Below, piece after piece: positions 7,839 through 16,977 of a stretch of 64,000 nucleotides of DNA. The position numbers were made by a program, and so were the translations under genes. Source of the stretch: Sulfuriferula thiophila (lineage in GTDB: Bacteria > Pseudomonadota > Gammaproteobacteria > Burkholderiales > Sulfuriferulaceae); assembly GCF_003864975.1 (NCBI RefSeq), contig NZ_BHGL01000007.1, positions 382,359 through 446,358 of the forward strand, read 5' to 3'. Numbering within the stretch: the first letter of the stretch is position 1; each line of letters opens with the position of its first letter. The notes below the pieces were generated by a model. That model had not been told where the DNA came from. It did no database searches and saw nothing but the letters and a program-made list of their open reading frames with translations.

Positions 7839-9188
7839 ATGTCCGCTTTTGATGATCCATTTGACCCAAAAACCAAGCTTGCCAGCCAGGGCTGCAGTTG
7901 CGGCCGCCACAGCAACCAGGCCGAACATCAGCTTGATGAAGATGCCCGCATCGGCCGCGTGGTCGAAACCACGGTGATGCGTGCACTGTTTCCGCATGAT
8001 GAAACCCGCCGCAACTTCATCCGCGCCGTCGGCGCCAGCACCGCATTCGCCGCCATTTCCACCCTGTTCCCGATGTCGGCAGCCAAAGCGCTGGCTGCCG
8101 ACCGTGCACCGCTGGAAAAACCGGACCTGAAAATCGGCTTCGTTCCCATCACCTGCGCCACGCCGATCATCATGGCAGGCCCCATGGGATTCTATTCGCG
8201 CGAAGGGCTAAATGTCTCACTGCTGAAAACCGCAGGCTGGGCCATCGTGCGCGACAAGGTGATGAACAAGGAATACGATGCTTCGCACATGCTCTCGCCG
8301 ATGCCGCTCGCTATCAGCCTGGGACTGGGCTCGCAAGCGCAACCGGTAGACGTGGCCGCCATCGAGAACATCAACGGCCAGGCCATTACCATGCACATCA
8401 AGCACAAGGACAAGCTGGATCCGAAACAATGGAAAGGCCTGAAATTCGGCATCCCGTTCGACTACTCCATCCACAACTTCCTGTTGCGCTACTTCCTCGC
8501 CGAAAACGGCATCGACCCGGACAAAGACGTGGAACTGCGCATCATGGCACCACCCGATATGGTTGCCAACCTACGCGCCGGCAACATCGACGGCTTCCTC
8601 GGACCCGAGCCATTTAACCAGCGCGCTGTATATGAAGAAGTCGGTTATATCCACACGCTGTCGCGCGATATCTGGGACGGCCACCCCTGCTGCGCATTCG
8701 GCGTTTCGGAAGGCTTTGCCAAAACCTACCCGAACACGTTTGCCGCGCTGTTCCGCGCCATAGCCAGCGCTACCGAATACGCCCACAAACCCGAGAATCG
8801 CAGCGATATCATCAAGGCTATCGCACCGGCCAACTATCTCAACCAGCCGATCCCGGTGCTGGAGCAGGTGATGACCGGACACTTTGCCGACGGCCTGGGC
8901 AAAGTACGCAACGTGCCGGATCGCGTCGATTTCGATCCATTCCCGTGGCAGTCGATGGCGGTATGGATGCTGACGCAGTTAAAACGATGGGGCTACCTGA
9001 AAGGCGAAATCAATTACAAACAAATTGCGGAAGAAGTGTTCCTCGCGACCGATGCGCGTAAACGACTGAAAGAGATGGGCTTGCCGGCTCCCGCCAGCAA
9101 CTACAGCAAGCACACCATCATGGGCAAAGAATTTGACCCGGCCAAGCCCGAGCAATATCTCAAATCCTTCAAGATCAGCAGGGCATGA
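7839..9188 (+). CDS. cynA: Tat-exported ABC substrate-binding protein of the NrtA/CmpA/CynA family
   Basis: This 449-residue periplasmic binding protein has a twin-arginine signal (RRNFIRAVG, Arg57-Arg58) followed by a hydrophobic stretch and an AKALA cleavage region near 86. The mature part has NrtA-type motifs such as IGFVPITCATPIIMA near the start and NIDGFLGPEPFNQRA. The 56-residue N-region before the Arg pair is unusually long and carries a CSC pair (Cys19, Cys21). Members bind nitrate, bicarbonate or cyanate; the cyanase at the end of the operon favours cyanate. GGGAG precedes the ATG. The gene name is by context. Confidence 0.8.
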   Translation: MSAFDDPFDPKTKLASQGCSCGRHSNQAEHQLDEDARIGRVVETTVMRALFPHDETRRNFIRAVGASTAFAAISTLFPMSAAKALAADRAPLEKPDLKIGFVPITCATPIIMAGPMGFYSREGLNVSLLKTAGWAIVRDKVMNKEYDASHMLSPMPLAISLGLGSQAQPVDVAAIENINGQAITMHIKHKDKLDPKQWKGLKFGIPFDYSIHNFLLRYFLAENGIDPDKDVELRIMAPPDMVANLRAGNIDGFLGPEPFNQRAVYEEVGYIHTLSRDIWDGHPCCAFGVSEGFAKTYPNTFAALFRAIASATEYAHKPENRSDIIKAIAPANYLNQPIPVLEQVMTGHFADGLGKVRNVPDRVDFDPFPWQSMAVWMLTQLKRWGYLKGEINYKQIAEEVFLATDARKRLKEMGLPAPASNYSKHTIMGKEFDPAKPEQYLKSFKISRA

Positions 9189-10033
9189 TCATGGCCAAAT
9201 CGCTGACTTTTCGTGCTTACCTGCTCTCCGTGCTGATTTTCGGCATGGTGTTGCTGGGCTGGTATCTGGCGACGTTGCCACAAAAAACCGTGGCAACAAC
9301 GCAGGCCGATGCCGAATATGCTGCACTGATGGGAGGTGGTGCCGTCAAAAAGTCTGGCATGCCAACACCCGCAGAAGTGGGGCATACGTTACGGGAAAAA
9401 CTCTCAGACCCGTTTTACGATCACGGCCCTAACGACAAGGGTATCGGCATCCAGCTCGGTTATTCACTGGCGCGGGTACTGGCTGGATTCAGCCTGGCCG
9501 CACTGGTGGCGATACCGCTGGGGTTTCTGGTAGGGATGTCGCCCATCATGCACCGGGCGCTTGATCCATACATCCAGTTGCTCAAACCTATCTCGCCGTT
9601 AGCGTGGATGCCGCTGGCGCTATACACCATCAAGGACTCTTCGGCTTCGGCGATCTTTGTCATCTTCATTTGCTCATTGTGGCCGATGCTGATTAATACC
9701 GCTTACGGCGTAGCCGCGGTCAAGCGCGACTGGCTGAACGTTGCCAAGACGCTGGAAGTCAGCCCGCTGCGCAAGGCCTTTCTGGTGGTATTGCCTGCCG
9801 CGGCCCCCACCATCCTGACCGGCATGCGCATCTCCATGGGCATCGCCTGGCTGGTGATCGTGGCGGCTGAAATGCTGGTAGGCGGCACCGGTATCGGCTA
9901 CTTCGTATGGAACGAATGGAATAACCTGAGCCTCACCAATGTCATCTTCGCGGTGCTCATGATCGGCGTGGTGGGCATGATGCTGGATATGGCATTCGGC
10001 TGGTTGTCGCGATTAGTGGCATATAACGATTAA
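9185..10033 (+). CDS. cynB: ABC transporter permease (NrtB/CynB type)
   Basis: A 282-residue inner-membrane protein with about six membrane segments. It has the BPD_transp_1 fold of nitrate, sulfonate and taurine permeases, including the EAA-like loop near [20 protein letters not shown]. Its ATG overlaps the stop of the binding-protein gene (ATGA), so the two are translationally coupled; a second ATG at 9191 is possible. It is the membrane partner of the genes on either side. Confidence 0.85.
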   Translation: MIMAKSLTFRAYLLSVLIFGMVLLGWYLATLPQKTVATTQADAEYAALMGGGAVKKSGMPTPAEVGHTLREKLSDPFYDHGPNDKGIGIQLGYSLARVLAGFSLAALVAIPLGFLVGMSPIMHRALDPYIQLLKPISPLAWMPLALYTIKDSSASAIFVIFICSLWPMLINTAYGVAAVKRDWLNVAKTLEVSPLRKAFLVVLPAAAPTILTGMRISMGIAWLVIVAAEMLVGGTGIGYFVWNEWNNLSLTNVIFAVLMIGVVGMMLDMAFGWLSRLVAYND

Positions 10034-10043
10034 GAGGCTGGCT

Positions 10044-10946
10044 ATGCAAACTGATTTTCTGAAAGTTGAAGCACTCAGCCGGATTTATCCGGCCAGCCGC
10101 GGACAGACAGCAGTCCCGGTATTTGAAAACGTCCATTTCAGCATCGCCAAAGGCGAATTCGTCTGCATCATCGGCCACTCCGGCTGTGGCAAATCCACCA
10201 TTCTCAATGTGCTGGCCGGGCTCGACGAACCCAGTTCCGGCGTGGTGATCATGGACGGTCGCGAAGTGTCCGGCCCCAGCCTGGATCGCGGCGTGGTATT
10301 TCAGGGTCATGCACTGATGCCGTGGCTGACGGTAATGAAAAATATCGAATTTGCTGTCAAATCGCGCTGGCCTGACTGGACTAAAGAAAAAGTTACTCAG
10401 CACTGCCAGCAATTTATCGATCTGGTGGGCCTGACCGGTGCCGAGCACAAAAAACCGTCCGAGCTGTCCGGGGGCATGAAACAGCGTGTCGGCATCGCCC
10501 GCGCGTTCTCGATCCAGCCCAAAATGCTGCTGCTCGACGAACCGTTCGGCGCACTGGACGCCCTGACCCGCGGCGTGATCCAGGACGAACTGCTGAAAAT
10601 CTGCGCGGCGACCCAGCAGACCGTGTTCATGATTACCCACGATGTGGATGAGGCCATCCTGCTCTCCGACAAAATTATCCTCATGACCAACGGCCCGCGT
10701 GCGCGCATTGCAGAAATCGTCATCAACACACTGCCGCGTAACCGCACCCGTAACGACATTCACAAGGATCCGCAGTATTACCGCATCCGCAATCATCTGG
10801 TGGACTTCCTGGTCAGTCGTTCACGCGAACTGGCAGCTGTGCAAGAGGCAAGCTACGACCCGCGCTACCCGCCGCAAGTCAGGCCGGGCGAAACCGACGA
10901 CATCCCGCCGCGCATGCTAAAACAGGCGGCTATTCACCTCGTATAA
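10044..10946 (+). CDS. cynD: ABC transporter ATPase (NrtD/CynD type)
   Basis: The 300-residue ATPase has Walker [10 protein letters not shown] (44-52), the Q-loop, the signature LSGGMKQR (141-148), Walker B LLLDEP (162-167) and the switch His in [10 protein letters not shown]. It energises uptake through the permease upstream. A C-terminal extension of about 40 residues after the ATPase core is usual for NrtD/TauB relatives. It lies 10 bases after the permease gene and 33 before cyanase. Confidence 0.88.
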   Translation: MQTDFLKVEALSRIYPASRGQTAVPVFENVHFSIAKGEFVCIIGHSGCGKSTILNVLAGLDEPSSGVVIMDGREVSGPSLDRGVVFQGHALMPWLTVMKNIEFAVKSRWPDWTKEKVTQHCQQFIDLVGLTGAEHKKPSELSGGMKQRVGIARAFSIQPKMLLLDEPFGALDALTRGVIQDELLKICAATQQTVFMITHDVDEAILLSDKIILMTNGPRARIAEIVINTLPRNRTRNDIHKDPQYYRIRNHLVDFLVSRSRELAAVQEASYDPRYPPQVRPGETDDIPPRMLKQAAIHLV

Positions 10947-10979
10947 TTAATTCACCACCCTGACTGAAAAGGAAGCACC

Positions 10980-11423
10980 ATGAAACGTAGCAATGTAACC
11001 GACTTGATACTAGTAGCCAAACTTGCCAAAGGCCTGAAATGGAATGATCTGGCGCAAGCCATCGGCCTGAGCAAGGAGTGGACGACCGCCGCTCTGCTCG
11101 GGCAAATGACGCTGGATGCGGCGCAGGCAACTACCATAGGCAAGCTGCTGGATTTGCCGGCAGAGGCGATTGCGGCCCTGCAAGTCGTGCCTTACAAAGG
11201 GTCGTTGCCAACGGCTGTTCCGACCGATCCGCTAATTTACCGGTTCTATGAGCTGATTAATGTGTATGGCACTTCGATCAAGGAGCTAATCCATGAAGAA
11301 TTCGGTGACGGCATCATGAGCGCGATTGATTTCAGCATGGATATTTCACGCGTGGCCGATCCAAAAGGCGATCGCGTCAAAATCGTACTGAACGGCAAGT
11401 TCCTGCCATATAAGACGTATTAA
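10980..11423 (+). CDS. cynS: Cyanate hydratase (cyanase)
   Basis: The enzyme converts cyanate and bicarbonate to ammonia and carbon dioxide via carbamate. The 147-residue protein has an N-terminal helix-turn-helix-like dimerisation domain and the highly conserved C-terminal catalytic domain. Arg88, Glu91 and Ser114 match E. coli Arg96, Glu99 and Ser122. AAAAGGAAGCACC precedes the ATG. As last gene of the transporter operon it makes cyanate the most probable transported ion, giving nitrogen and CO2 in the cytoplasm. Its stop is only 5 bases from the convergent regulator gene. Confidence 0.96.
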   Translation: MKRSNVTDLILVAKLAKGLKWNDLAQAIGLSKEWTTAALLGQMTLDAAQATTIGKLLDLPAEAIAALQVVPYKGSLPTAVPTDPLIYRFYELINVYGTSIKELIHEEFGDGIMSAIDFSMDISRVADPKGDRVKIVLNGKFLPYKTY

Positions 11424-11428
11424 GCCGT

Positions 11429-12178
11429 TCAGGCTTCACCCTGCTTAAACTGTTTCACCACCGCATACTGGCGGCGACTCACTGGCAGAGCTTCGTCCGA
11501 GCCTTTGAGCAGCACTACCCAGCCGCTGTGTTCGCCGTCCTCGCCGCCTTGTTCCTTGAGGACAAAGCCCGCAATGGCGGTACGCGCGACCAGGGTATTG
11601 CGGTGGATACGGATAAATTGCTGCGGGAATTCCTGTTCCAGGCTGGCCAGGCTGTCTTCCAGCAGATAGGTGTGGGTGGCGGTACGCGCTGCCACGTATT
11701 TATGCTCGGCACGCAGCGTGATAATGTCATCAATGGGTACCAGCAATACCCGCCCCCGTTCGTTTGCACTCAGGTACTGGCGGGCAGCAGTTCGTGTTGG
11801 CGCGGCGCTTTGCACTTTGCGTAATGCTGCCAGCAGGCGCTCGGCCCGCACCGGTTTCAATAAATAATCGCGCGCATTCAAATCAAACGCCTGTAACGCA
11901 TGCGCATCATAGGCGGTAGTAAAGATTACCGCTGCCGGATGCTGGCGCTGCGCCAGATGTTGCGCTACCGCCATGCCGTCCATGCCGGGCATGTGAATAT
12001 CCAGCAGCACCACATCGGCATCCGTTTGCGCCAGCAATTGCAGCGCCTGTATGCCATTCTCGGCCTCGCCGACGATGAGCAGCGGTATCTGTTCAGCGCA
12101 GTCCTGCAACAGATCACGCAAGCGGTTGCGCGCCGGCGCTTCATCATCCACGATCAGGACGCGTAAAGGAGTCGTCAT
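11429..12178 (-). CDS. algR: LytTR-family response regulator (AlgR-like)
   Basis: The 249-residue product has an N-terminal receiver (VLIVDDEAPARNRL, phosphoacceptor Asp in VVLLDIHMPGMDG, Lys in LLKPVRAERLL) and a C-terminal LytTR DNA-binding domain (about 145-245, with RIHRNTLVA). Its ATG overlaps the stop of the sensor gene by 4 bases. Together with argH this is the AlgR-AlgZ-argH neighbourhood known from pseudomonads and many betaproteobacteria. Targets cannot be deduced. Confidence 0.9.
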   Translation of the reverse strand: MTTPLRVLIVDDEAPARNRLRDLLQDCAEQIPLLIVGEAENGIQALQLLAQTDADVVLLDIHMPGMDGMAVAQHLAQRQHPAAVIFTTAYDAHALQAFDLNARDYLLKPVRAERLLAALRKVQSAAPTRTAARQYLSANERGRVLLVPIDDIITLRAEHKYVAARTATHTYLLEDSLASLEQEFPQQFIRIHRNTLVARTAIAGFVLKEQGGEDGEHSGWVVLLKGSDEALPVSRRQYAVVKQFKQGEA

Positions 12179-13191
12179 GGCGGAGTCGTCCGATAAGGCA
12201 TGATGATATGCACCTGGTAATAGTTGTCGTGTATCTGCGTGCGCAAACTGGCTTCCACATCGAAATGCAGCATCAGCCGGCTGCGGATATTGCCTAGTGC
12301 CATTTTGTTACCAGTGTGGCGCTGTCCGTCATGCTGGTAGGGATTGCGAATAATCAGATGCAACTGACCATCGTTGCGATAAATATTGACGGTAATTTCA
12401 CCCGGCTGGGTAGCTGGCTCGATGCCGTGATACACCGCGTTCTCCAGCAAGGGCTGCAACAACAGCGGTGGCACCAGCGCATTACCGGGAGCCTTGTCGA
12501 TATGCCATACCACACGCAAGCGCTCGCCCAGACGCAGGCCTTCCAGCTCCAGATACTGGCGGCTGATCTCCACTTCACGCTTGAGCGGGCTGAGCTGGCG
12601 ATTATCTGCCATCACCACGCGAAACAGGTCTGCCAGATTCTCCAGCGCGCGTTCGGCGCGGCGCGGCTCACTGCGTACCAGACTGAGCACCGCATTCAGG
12701 CTGTTAAACAGGAAATGCGGACGGATGCGCGCCTGCAGTGCCTGTAGCCGCGCCTCCGTCAATGCCGGCGACAGCGCCCGCCCACGCAGGCGAAAATAGC
12801 CCAGTAACAATGCGCTGACGGCCAGCACATTGATCGCTTCGCGCCAGGTCATCAGCAAATGGCTGTCAGCAAACAGATGACTCATGCCATCCATGACTAG
12901 CGCGGTGGTCAGGAGCGCCAGCAACATGCTGCCGACCACCCCCCAGCCATAAGGCAAGCGCTGCAACATTCGGCGTGACAGGCATAAAAACACCAGCGTC
13001 AGCAGTAGGCTGGCCTGTACCACAACAGAGTAACCCACAAACAAATGCCACATTTCCGCCAGATAAGCTGTTTGCAACCATGCAGTTGTCCACACCAAAC
13101 CTTCTACACCGAGTAAAATACGCAGCATGACACCCAGATTACAGAAATCCGGTAAGCGATCAGGATAGTCGGCAACTTCAGGCTTTGGCAT
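12175..13191 (-). CDS. algZ: LytS/AlgZ-type sensor histidine kinase
   Basis: The 338-residue membrane protein has about four hydrophobic segments in the first 140 residues and then a His_kinase domain. The phosphoacceptor motif is [12 protein letters not shown], and the N-box region is [15 protein letters not shown]. The ATP-lid end is reduced, as usual in the LytS/YehU/AlgZ family. It is co-transcribed and coupled with its regulator and diverges from argH. There is no strong ribosome-binding site at the ATG at 13191, so an internal start is possible. Confidence 0.88.
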   Translation of the reverse strand: MPKPEVADYPDRLPDFCNLGVMLRILLGVEGLVWTTAWLQTAYLAEMWHLFVGYSVVVQASLLLTLVFLCLSRRMLQRLPYGWGVVGSMLLALLTTALVMDGMSHLFADSHLLMTWREAINVLAVSALLLGYFRLRGRALSPALTEARLQALQARIRPHFLFNSLNAVLSLVRSEPRRAERALENLADLFRVVMADNRQLSPLKREVEISRQYLELEGLRLGERLRVVWHIDKAPGNALVPPLLLQPLLENAVYHGIEPATQPGEITVNIYRNDGQLHLIIRNPYQHDGQRHTGNKMALGNIRSRLMLHFDVEASLRTQIHDNYYQVHIIMPYRTTPP

Positions 13192-13240
13192 AATTCGGCT
13201 ATTCTACCAATCTCAACTCAAATATCATCAGGTTATATTC

Positions 13241-14632
13241 ATGTCTAATTCCACTACACCGCAACTTTGGTCGGGTCGCTTTAATGAGCCGGTCTCCGAG
13301 CGCGTCAAACGCTATACCGCATCGATCAGCTTCGATTATCGGTTAGCTGAATTCGACATACAAGGCTCACTCGCGCACGCCAAAATGCTTGCACAGCAAG
13401 CCATCATCAGCCAGCAGGATCTGGCCGATATCGAACGCGGCATGAGCGAGATACTCGCCGACATCCGCGCCGATAAATTCGAGTGGTTGCTTGATCTGGA
13501 AGACGTCCACCTCAATATCGAAAAAGCCCTCACCGCTAAAGTTGGCGATGCCGGTAAGCGCTTACACACCGGCCGCTCCCGCAACGATCAGGTAGCGACC
13601 GATATCCGTCTGTACCTGCGCCACAACATCGACGGCATTCTGCAACTGATCCGCGCTGCCCAGACCGCACTGCTCAACCTTGCCGAAGCCAACGCCGATG
13701 TAGTCATGCCCGGCTTTACCCATTTGCAAGTTGCTCAGCCGGTTTCCTTCGGTCACCACCTGCTCGCCTATTTCGAAATGCTCAAACGCGACGCCGAGCG
13801 TCTTGCTGACTGCCGTCGCCGCGTCAATCGCCTGCCGCTGGGCGCCGCCGCACTGGCCGGGACCAGCTACCCGATTGATCGCGAAATGGTTGCGCGCGAA
13901 CTGGGCTTTGACGGCGTCTGCGAGAACTCGCTGGATGCCGTATCCGATCGCGATTTCGCCATCGAATTCACTGCCTGCGCCAGCCTGATCATGACCCACT
14001 TTTCGCGCATGTCCGAAGAGCTGATTTTATGGATGAACCCGCGCTTCGGTTTCATCGACCTGGCTGATCGTTTCTGCACCGGTTCGTCGATCATGCCACA
14101 AAAGAAAAACCCTGACGTACCCGAACTGATACGCGGTAAAACCGGACGGATAAACGGTCATCTGGTCGGCTTGCTCACTCTGATGAAAGGTCAGCCGCTG
14201 GCCTACAACAAAGATAATCAGGAAGACAAGGAACCGCTATTTGATACCGTCGACACCCTGATCGACACCCTCGCCATCGTTGCCGAAATGCTCCCCGGCA
14301 TCCGCGTCAAGCCGGAAGCCATGCGTCGCGCCGCGCTGCAAGGCTACGCCACCGCGACCGACCTGGCTGATTATCTGGTGAAAAAAGGCCTGCCGTTCCG
14401 CGATGCGCATGAAGCTGTTGCCCTCGCCGTGCGCCATGCCGAAGGCAAAGGCTGCGACCTGGCTGATCTGCCATTAGCCGACTTGCAGCAATTCTCCAGC
14501 CTGGTTGCTGCCGACATTTACGACGTGCTGTCACTGGAAGGCTCAATGAACAGCCGCAACCATATCGGCGGCACTGCCCCGGTTCAAGTCCGTGCCGCCA
14601 TTGCACGCGGCCGCGCCAGCCTGGGCAGCTAG
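13241..14632 (+). CDS. argH: Argininosuccinate lyase
   Basis: The enzyme cleaves argininosuccinate to arginine and fumarate, the last step of arginine synthesis. The 463-residue length is standard. The fumarase-superfamily signature [12 protein letters not shown] is intact, as are [13 protein letters not shown] near residue 110 and the TxHLQ segment (FTHLQVAQP). It is cytosolic and forms a tetramer. The divergent sensor gene leaves only about 50 bases for both promoters. Confidence 0.97.
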   Translation: MSNSTTPQLWSGRFNEPVSERVKRYTASISFDYRLAEFDIQGSLAHAKMLAQQAIISQQDLADIERGMSEILADIRADKFEWLLDLEDVHLNIEKALTAKVGDAGKRLHTGRSRNDQVATDIRLYLRHNIDGILQLIRAAQTALLNLAEANADVVMPGFTHLQVAQPVSFGHHLLAYFEMLKRDAERLADCRRRVNRLPLGAAALAGTSYPIDREMVARELGFDGVCENSLDAVSDRDFAIEFTACASLIMTHFSRMSEELILWMNPRFGFIDLADRFCTGSSIMPQKKNPDVPELIRGKTGRINGHLVGLLTLMKGQPLAYNKDNQEDKEPLFDTVDTLIDTLAIVAEMLPGIRVKPEAMRRAALQGYATATDLADYLVKKGLPFRDAHEAVALAVRHAEGKGCDLADLPLADLQQFSSLVAADIYDVLSLEGSMNSRNHIGGTAPVQVRAAIARGRASLGS

Positions 14633-14638
14633 TTTGTC

Positions 14639-15136
14639 GTGACGCCAACTACTGAGCTCAAATACCTGCAGCACTATCCGCCAGCGCTGCAGGATCAGGT
14701 ACGTAACCTGATCACGCAGGGCAGGCTGGCCGAGTATCTGGCGCAAAAGTACCCTGCACAGCATGAGGTGCAGAATGACAAGACGCTGTACCAGTACACA
14801 CAGGAGTTGAAACAGGCTTATCTGCGCAATGCGCCACTACCGGACAAGGTGCACTACTACAGCAAGCTGGATGTGGTGCATCACGCACTGGGCCTGAATA
14901 CTGCAATCTCGCGGGTACAGGGCAGCAAGCTCAAAGCCAAAAAAGAAATTCGCATTGCCGCACTGTTCAAAACCGCGCCAGCCGAGTTTTTGCGCATGAT
15001 CGTGGTACATGAACTGGCGCATCTGAAAGAACGTAACCACGACAAAAATTTTTACAAGCTGTGCGTCCATATGCAGCCCGACTACCATCAGGTTGAGTTC
15101 GATTTACGGGTATATTTAACTCAATTGAGCCTTTAA
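14639..15136 (+). CDS. YgjP-like zinc metallopeptidase-domain protein
   Basis: The 165-residue product has the zinc motif HELAHLKERNH (HExxH plus a third His) near residues 124-134, in the arrangement of the YgjP/WLM family of DUF45 proteins. Activity of the family is poorly defined. The start is GTG at 14639, six bases after argH, so it is probably read from the argH message. The sequence has no signal peptide and should be cytosolic. Confidence 0.75.
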   Translation: MTPTTELKYLQHYPPALQDQVRNLITQGRLAEYLAQKYPAQHEVQNDKTLYQYTQELKQAYLRNAPLPDKVHYYSKLDVVHHALGLNTAISRVQGSKLKAKKEIRIAALFKTAPAEFLRMIVVHELAHLKERNHDKNFYKLCVHMQPDYHQVEFDLRVYLTQLSL

Positions 15137-15220
15137 GCGCACCCGTGCATAATTAGCTGCATATCATTTACGCAAAACACGCGCCTAAATAGTCACCTTT
15201 TAATCCACTCTATAGTTGCG

Positions 15221-15246
15221 AAATGGTAGCGTGAGTGCTACCATTT
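15221..15246. promoter_or_regulatory. Perfect inverted repeat just before the toxin start codon
   Basis: AAATGGTAGC (15221-15230) and GCTACCATTT (15237-15246) are exact complements around GTGAGT, ending 7 bases before the toxin ATG. The place fits an operator for autoregulation by the RHH antitoxin. A hairpin in the mRNA would also cover the toxin ribosome site. Confidence 0.5.
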
Positions 15247-15253
15247 TTAACAT

Positions 15254-15676
15254 ATGCTAGTCGTGCTTGATACCAATATCTTTGTGAGTGCGTGTTTAGG
15301 CACCGGTGCTGCAAATGCTGTCGTAATGGCTTGCCTGCGTGGCGAATGTACGCCGCTCATGGGTACCGCGCTATTGACTGAATATGAAGATGTGCTTGGT
15401 CGCGAGCAATTGTTCGAGAAATGCCGATTATCAGGAGCCGAACGTGAAGAATTACTCGACATTTTCCTTGCGACCTGTTGCTGGACACGCATTTACTATG
15501 GATGGCGCCCTAATTTACCGGATGAAGGCGACAATCATTTAATAGAACTCGCCGTGGCTGGAGGCGCACAGCGTATTATTACGCAAAATTTGCGCGATCT
15601 GCAAAGCAAGGAATTGCAGTTCCCTGGACTTAAAGCAGTTACACCCGAGCACCTTCTGAAGGAGATAAACTTATGA
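15254..15676 (+). CDS. PIN-domain toxin of a toxin-antitoxin pair (COG1569 type)
   Basis: The 140-residue protein has the PIN acidic residues in LDTNIF (start), LLTEYEDV, and PDEGDNHLIELA, and ends with the ITQNLRDL segment usual for the putative toxin component, PIN family. Such proteins are Mg-dependent RNases. The toxin gene comes first and overlaps the antitoxin ATG by 4 bases. No good ribosome-binding site is visible, which fits low toxin translation. Confidence 0.82.
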   Translation: MLVVLDTNIFVSACLGTGAANAVVMACLRGECTPLMGTALLTEYEDVLGREQLFEKCRLSGAEREELLDIFLATCCWTRIYYGWRPNLPDEGDNHLIELAVAGGAQRIITQNLRDLQSKELQFPGLKAVTPEHLLKEINL

Positions 15677-15894
15677 GCGCATTAACCATACGCTTGCCTG
15701 ATGATAAATACCGGCGCCTGAAAGAACTTTCAATCCGCCGTCATACCAGTGTCAACCGGTTGATCGACGAAATGACCACGCTGATGTTGGCGGAATATGA
15801 TGCCGAAACCCGTTTTTTGTTGCGTGTCGAACGTGGACAAAATCAGGTACAGCGCGGAATTGAATTACTGGAAAAAGCCAAGGGCAATCGATAA
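15673..15894 (+). CDS. Ribbon-helix-helix antitoxin
   Basis: The 73-residue protein starts with a ribbon-helix-helix motif (LTIRLPDDKYRRLKELS, then TSVNRLIDEM) for DNA binding. It ends with a helical, charged tail that would wrap the PIN toxin. AAGGAG precedes the ATG at 15673. Probably it represses the pair at the inverted repeat upstream of the toxin. Confidence 0.8.
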   Translation: MSALTIRLPDDKYRRLKELSIRRHTSVNRLIDEMTTLMLAEYDAETRFLLRVERGQNQVQRGIELLEKAKGNR

Positions 15895-16040
15895 TCGATA
15901 GCCCACTCCCGACCTTTAAAGCAACCGGGCAGACATCTCCGCACCTGCCTATTTTCCGGTTTTACATCAGGACATTATCGCGTAAAATAGCGGACTTTCT
16001 GCGCGGGTTTATTCACCGCGCCAACCAGTTCGAGGAAGTT

Positions 16041-16964
16041 ATGTCTGCAGTTGCCAAATCCGTGTTCGATCAGCCCCAGCTATGGGAAGCCCAGGCAGAA
16101 TTCAAGGAATATATGTCCGCCGTCAATCCGGCTATGCCTAAAATCGATGTGGTCGCTTTTCCCAACACCATGCATGCCGAAGGTGCCACGCGGCTGATGC
16201 CATTTGATCTGTCGGAAAGCCTGCAAACCAGCTATGCGGCAACCACCCCGAATCTGTATGCGGGCTATCTGCGCATTTCTGCGCACGAGCAGCTACAAAC
16301 TGACTTTGTTGCGGCGTCACAGATGTTTTTTGTGATCAGCGGCAGCGGCAGCACCACCATGGATAACGGCACCATTGCCTGGAAAACTGGCGACCTGTTC
16401 ACCCTGCCTGCGATCAAATCGGCACTGCATGAAGCCACGGCTGACTCCGTCTTGTTCTGGGTAAATGATGCGCCACTGCTGCGCTATCTGGGCGTTACGC
16501 CGAATGAACAACGTTTCCAGCCGGTGCTGTACACGCAACAACGCATTACCCAGGAGCTCAACAAGGTACGCGCCATGGGCGAAGAGCGCAATCGCGTTGG
16601 CGTATTGCTGTCCAACCCGCATTTCCCCACCACCATGACGCTGACCCACACGCTGTGGTCGCTGTACAACATTCTGCCTAAAGGCGTGATCCAGCAGGCG
16701 CACCGCCACAACTCCATTGCCATCGATCATTGCGTGTCTGCCGGGCCCGACACCTACACCCTGATCGGCAAGGAAGTTGATGCTGATGGCAATATCATCG
16801 ACCCGATCAAGGCCATGTGGACACCAGGCTCAACCTTCATCACCCCGCCGGGCTGGTGGCATTCACACCACAATCATTCTGACCAGGATGCGATTGTATT
16901 ACCGATCCAGGATGCCGGACTGGTGATGAACATGCAGGTGCTGGATTTCCAGCTGGTTAAGTAA
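16041..16964 (+). CDS. Bicupin protein, gentisate 1,2-dioxygenase-like
   Basis: The 307-residue product has two cupin barrels. The C-terminal cupin keeps histidines that could bind metal (QQAHRHNSIAIDH, then GWWHSHHNHS). The N-terminal one (FFVISGSGSTTMDNG, KTGDLFTLP) lacks the full set. This is the layout of gentisate dioxygenase-like bicupins, but no aromatic-degradation genes are near, so the reaction is open. GAGGAAG precedes the ATG. It converges on the FAD oxidoreductase with two bases between the stop codons. Confidence 0.65.
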   Translation: MSAVAKSVFDQPQLWEAQAEFKEYMSAVNPAMPKIDVVAFPNTMHAEGATRLMPFDLSESLQTSYAATTPNLYAGYLRISAHEQLQTDFVAASQMFFVISGSGSTTMDNGTIAWKTGDLFTLPAIKSALHEATADSVLFWVNDAPLLRYLGVTPNEQRFQPVLYTQQRITQELNKVRAMGEERNRVGVLLSNPHFPTTMTLTHTLWSLYNILPKGVIQQAHRHNSIAIDHCVSAGPDTYTLIGKEVDADGNIIDPIKAMWTPGSTFITPPGWWHSHHNHSDQDAIVLPIQDAGLVMNMQVLDFQLVK

Positions 16965-16977
16965 ACTTACTTAACCA
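16954..16977. terminator. Bidirectional hairpin built from two facing stop codons
   Basis: TGGTTAAGTAA (16954-16964) and TTACTTAACCA (16967-16977) are perfect 11-bp complements separated by two bases. Both convergent genes end with Val-Lys-stop inside the arms. With so short a loop the real hairpin would open a few pairs. There is no T-run. Confidence 0.5.

Noticed and set aside
9957-10796. A 279-codon minus-strand open frame
   Set aside because: Antisense to the ABC ATPase gene; composition like random frame, no ribosome-binding site.
7839-10946. Nitrate transporter NrtABC
   Set aside because: Family motifs allow nitrate, but the operon has cyanase, no nitrate reductase and no NrtC-type fused ATPase, so cyanate is the better guess.
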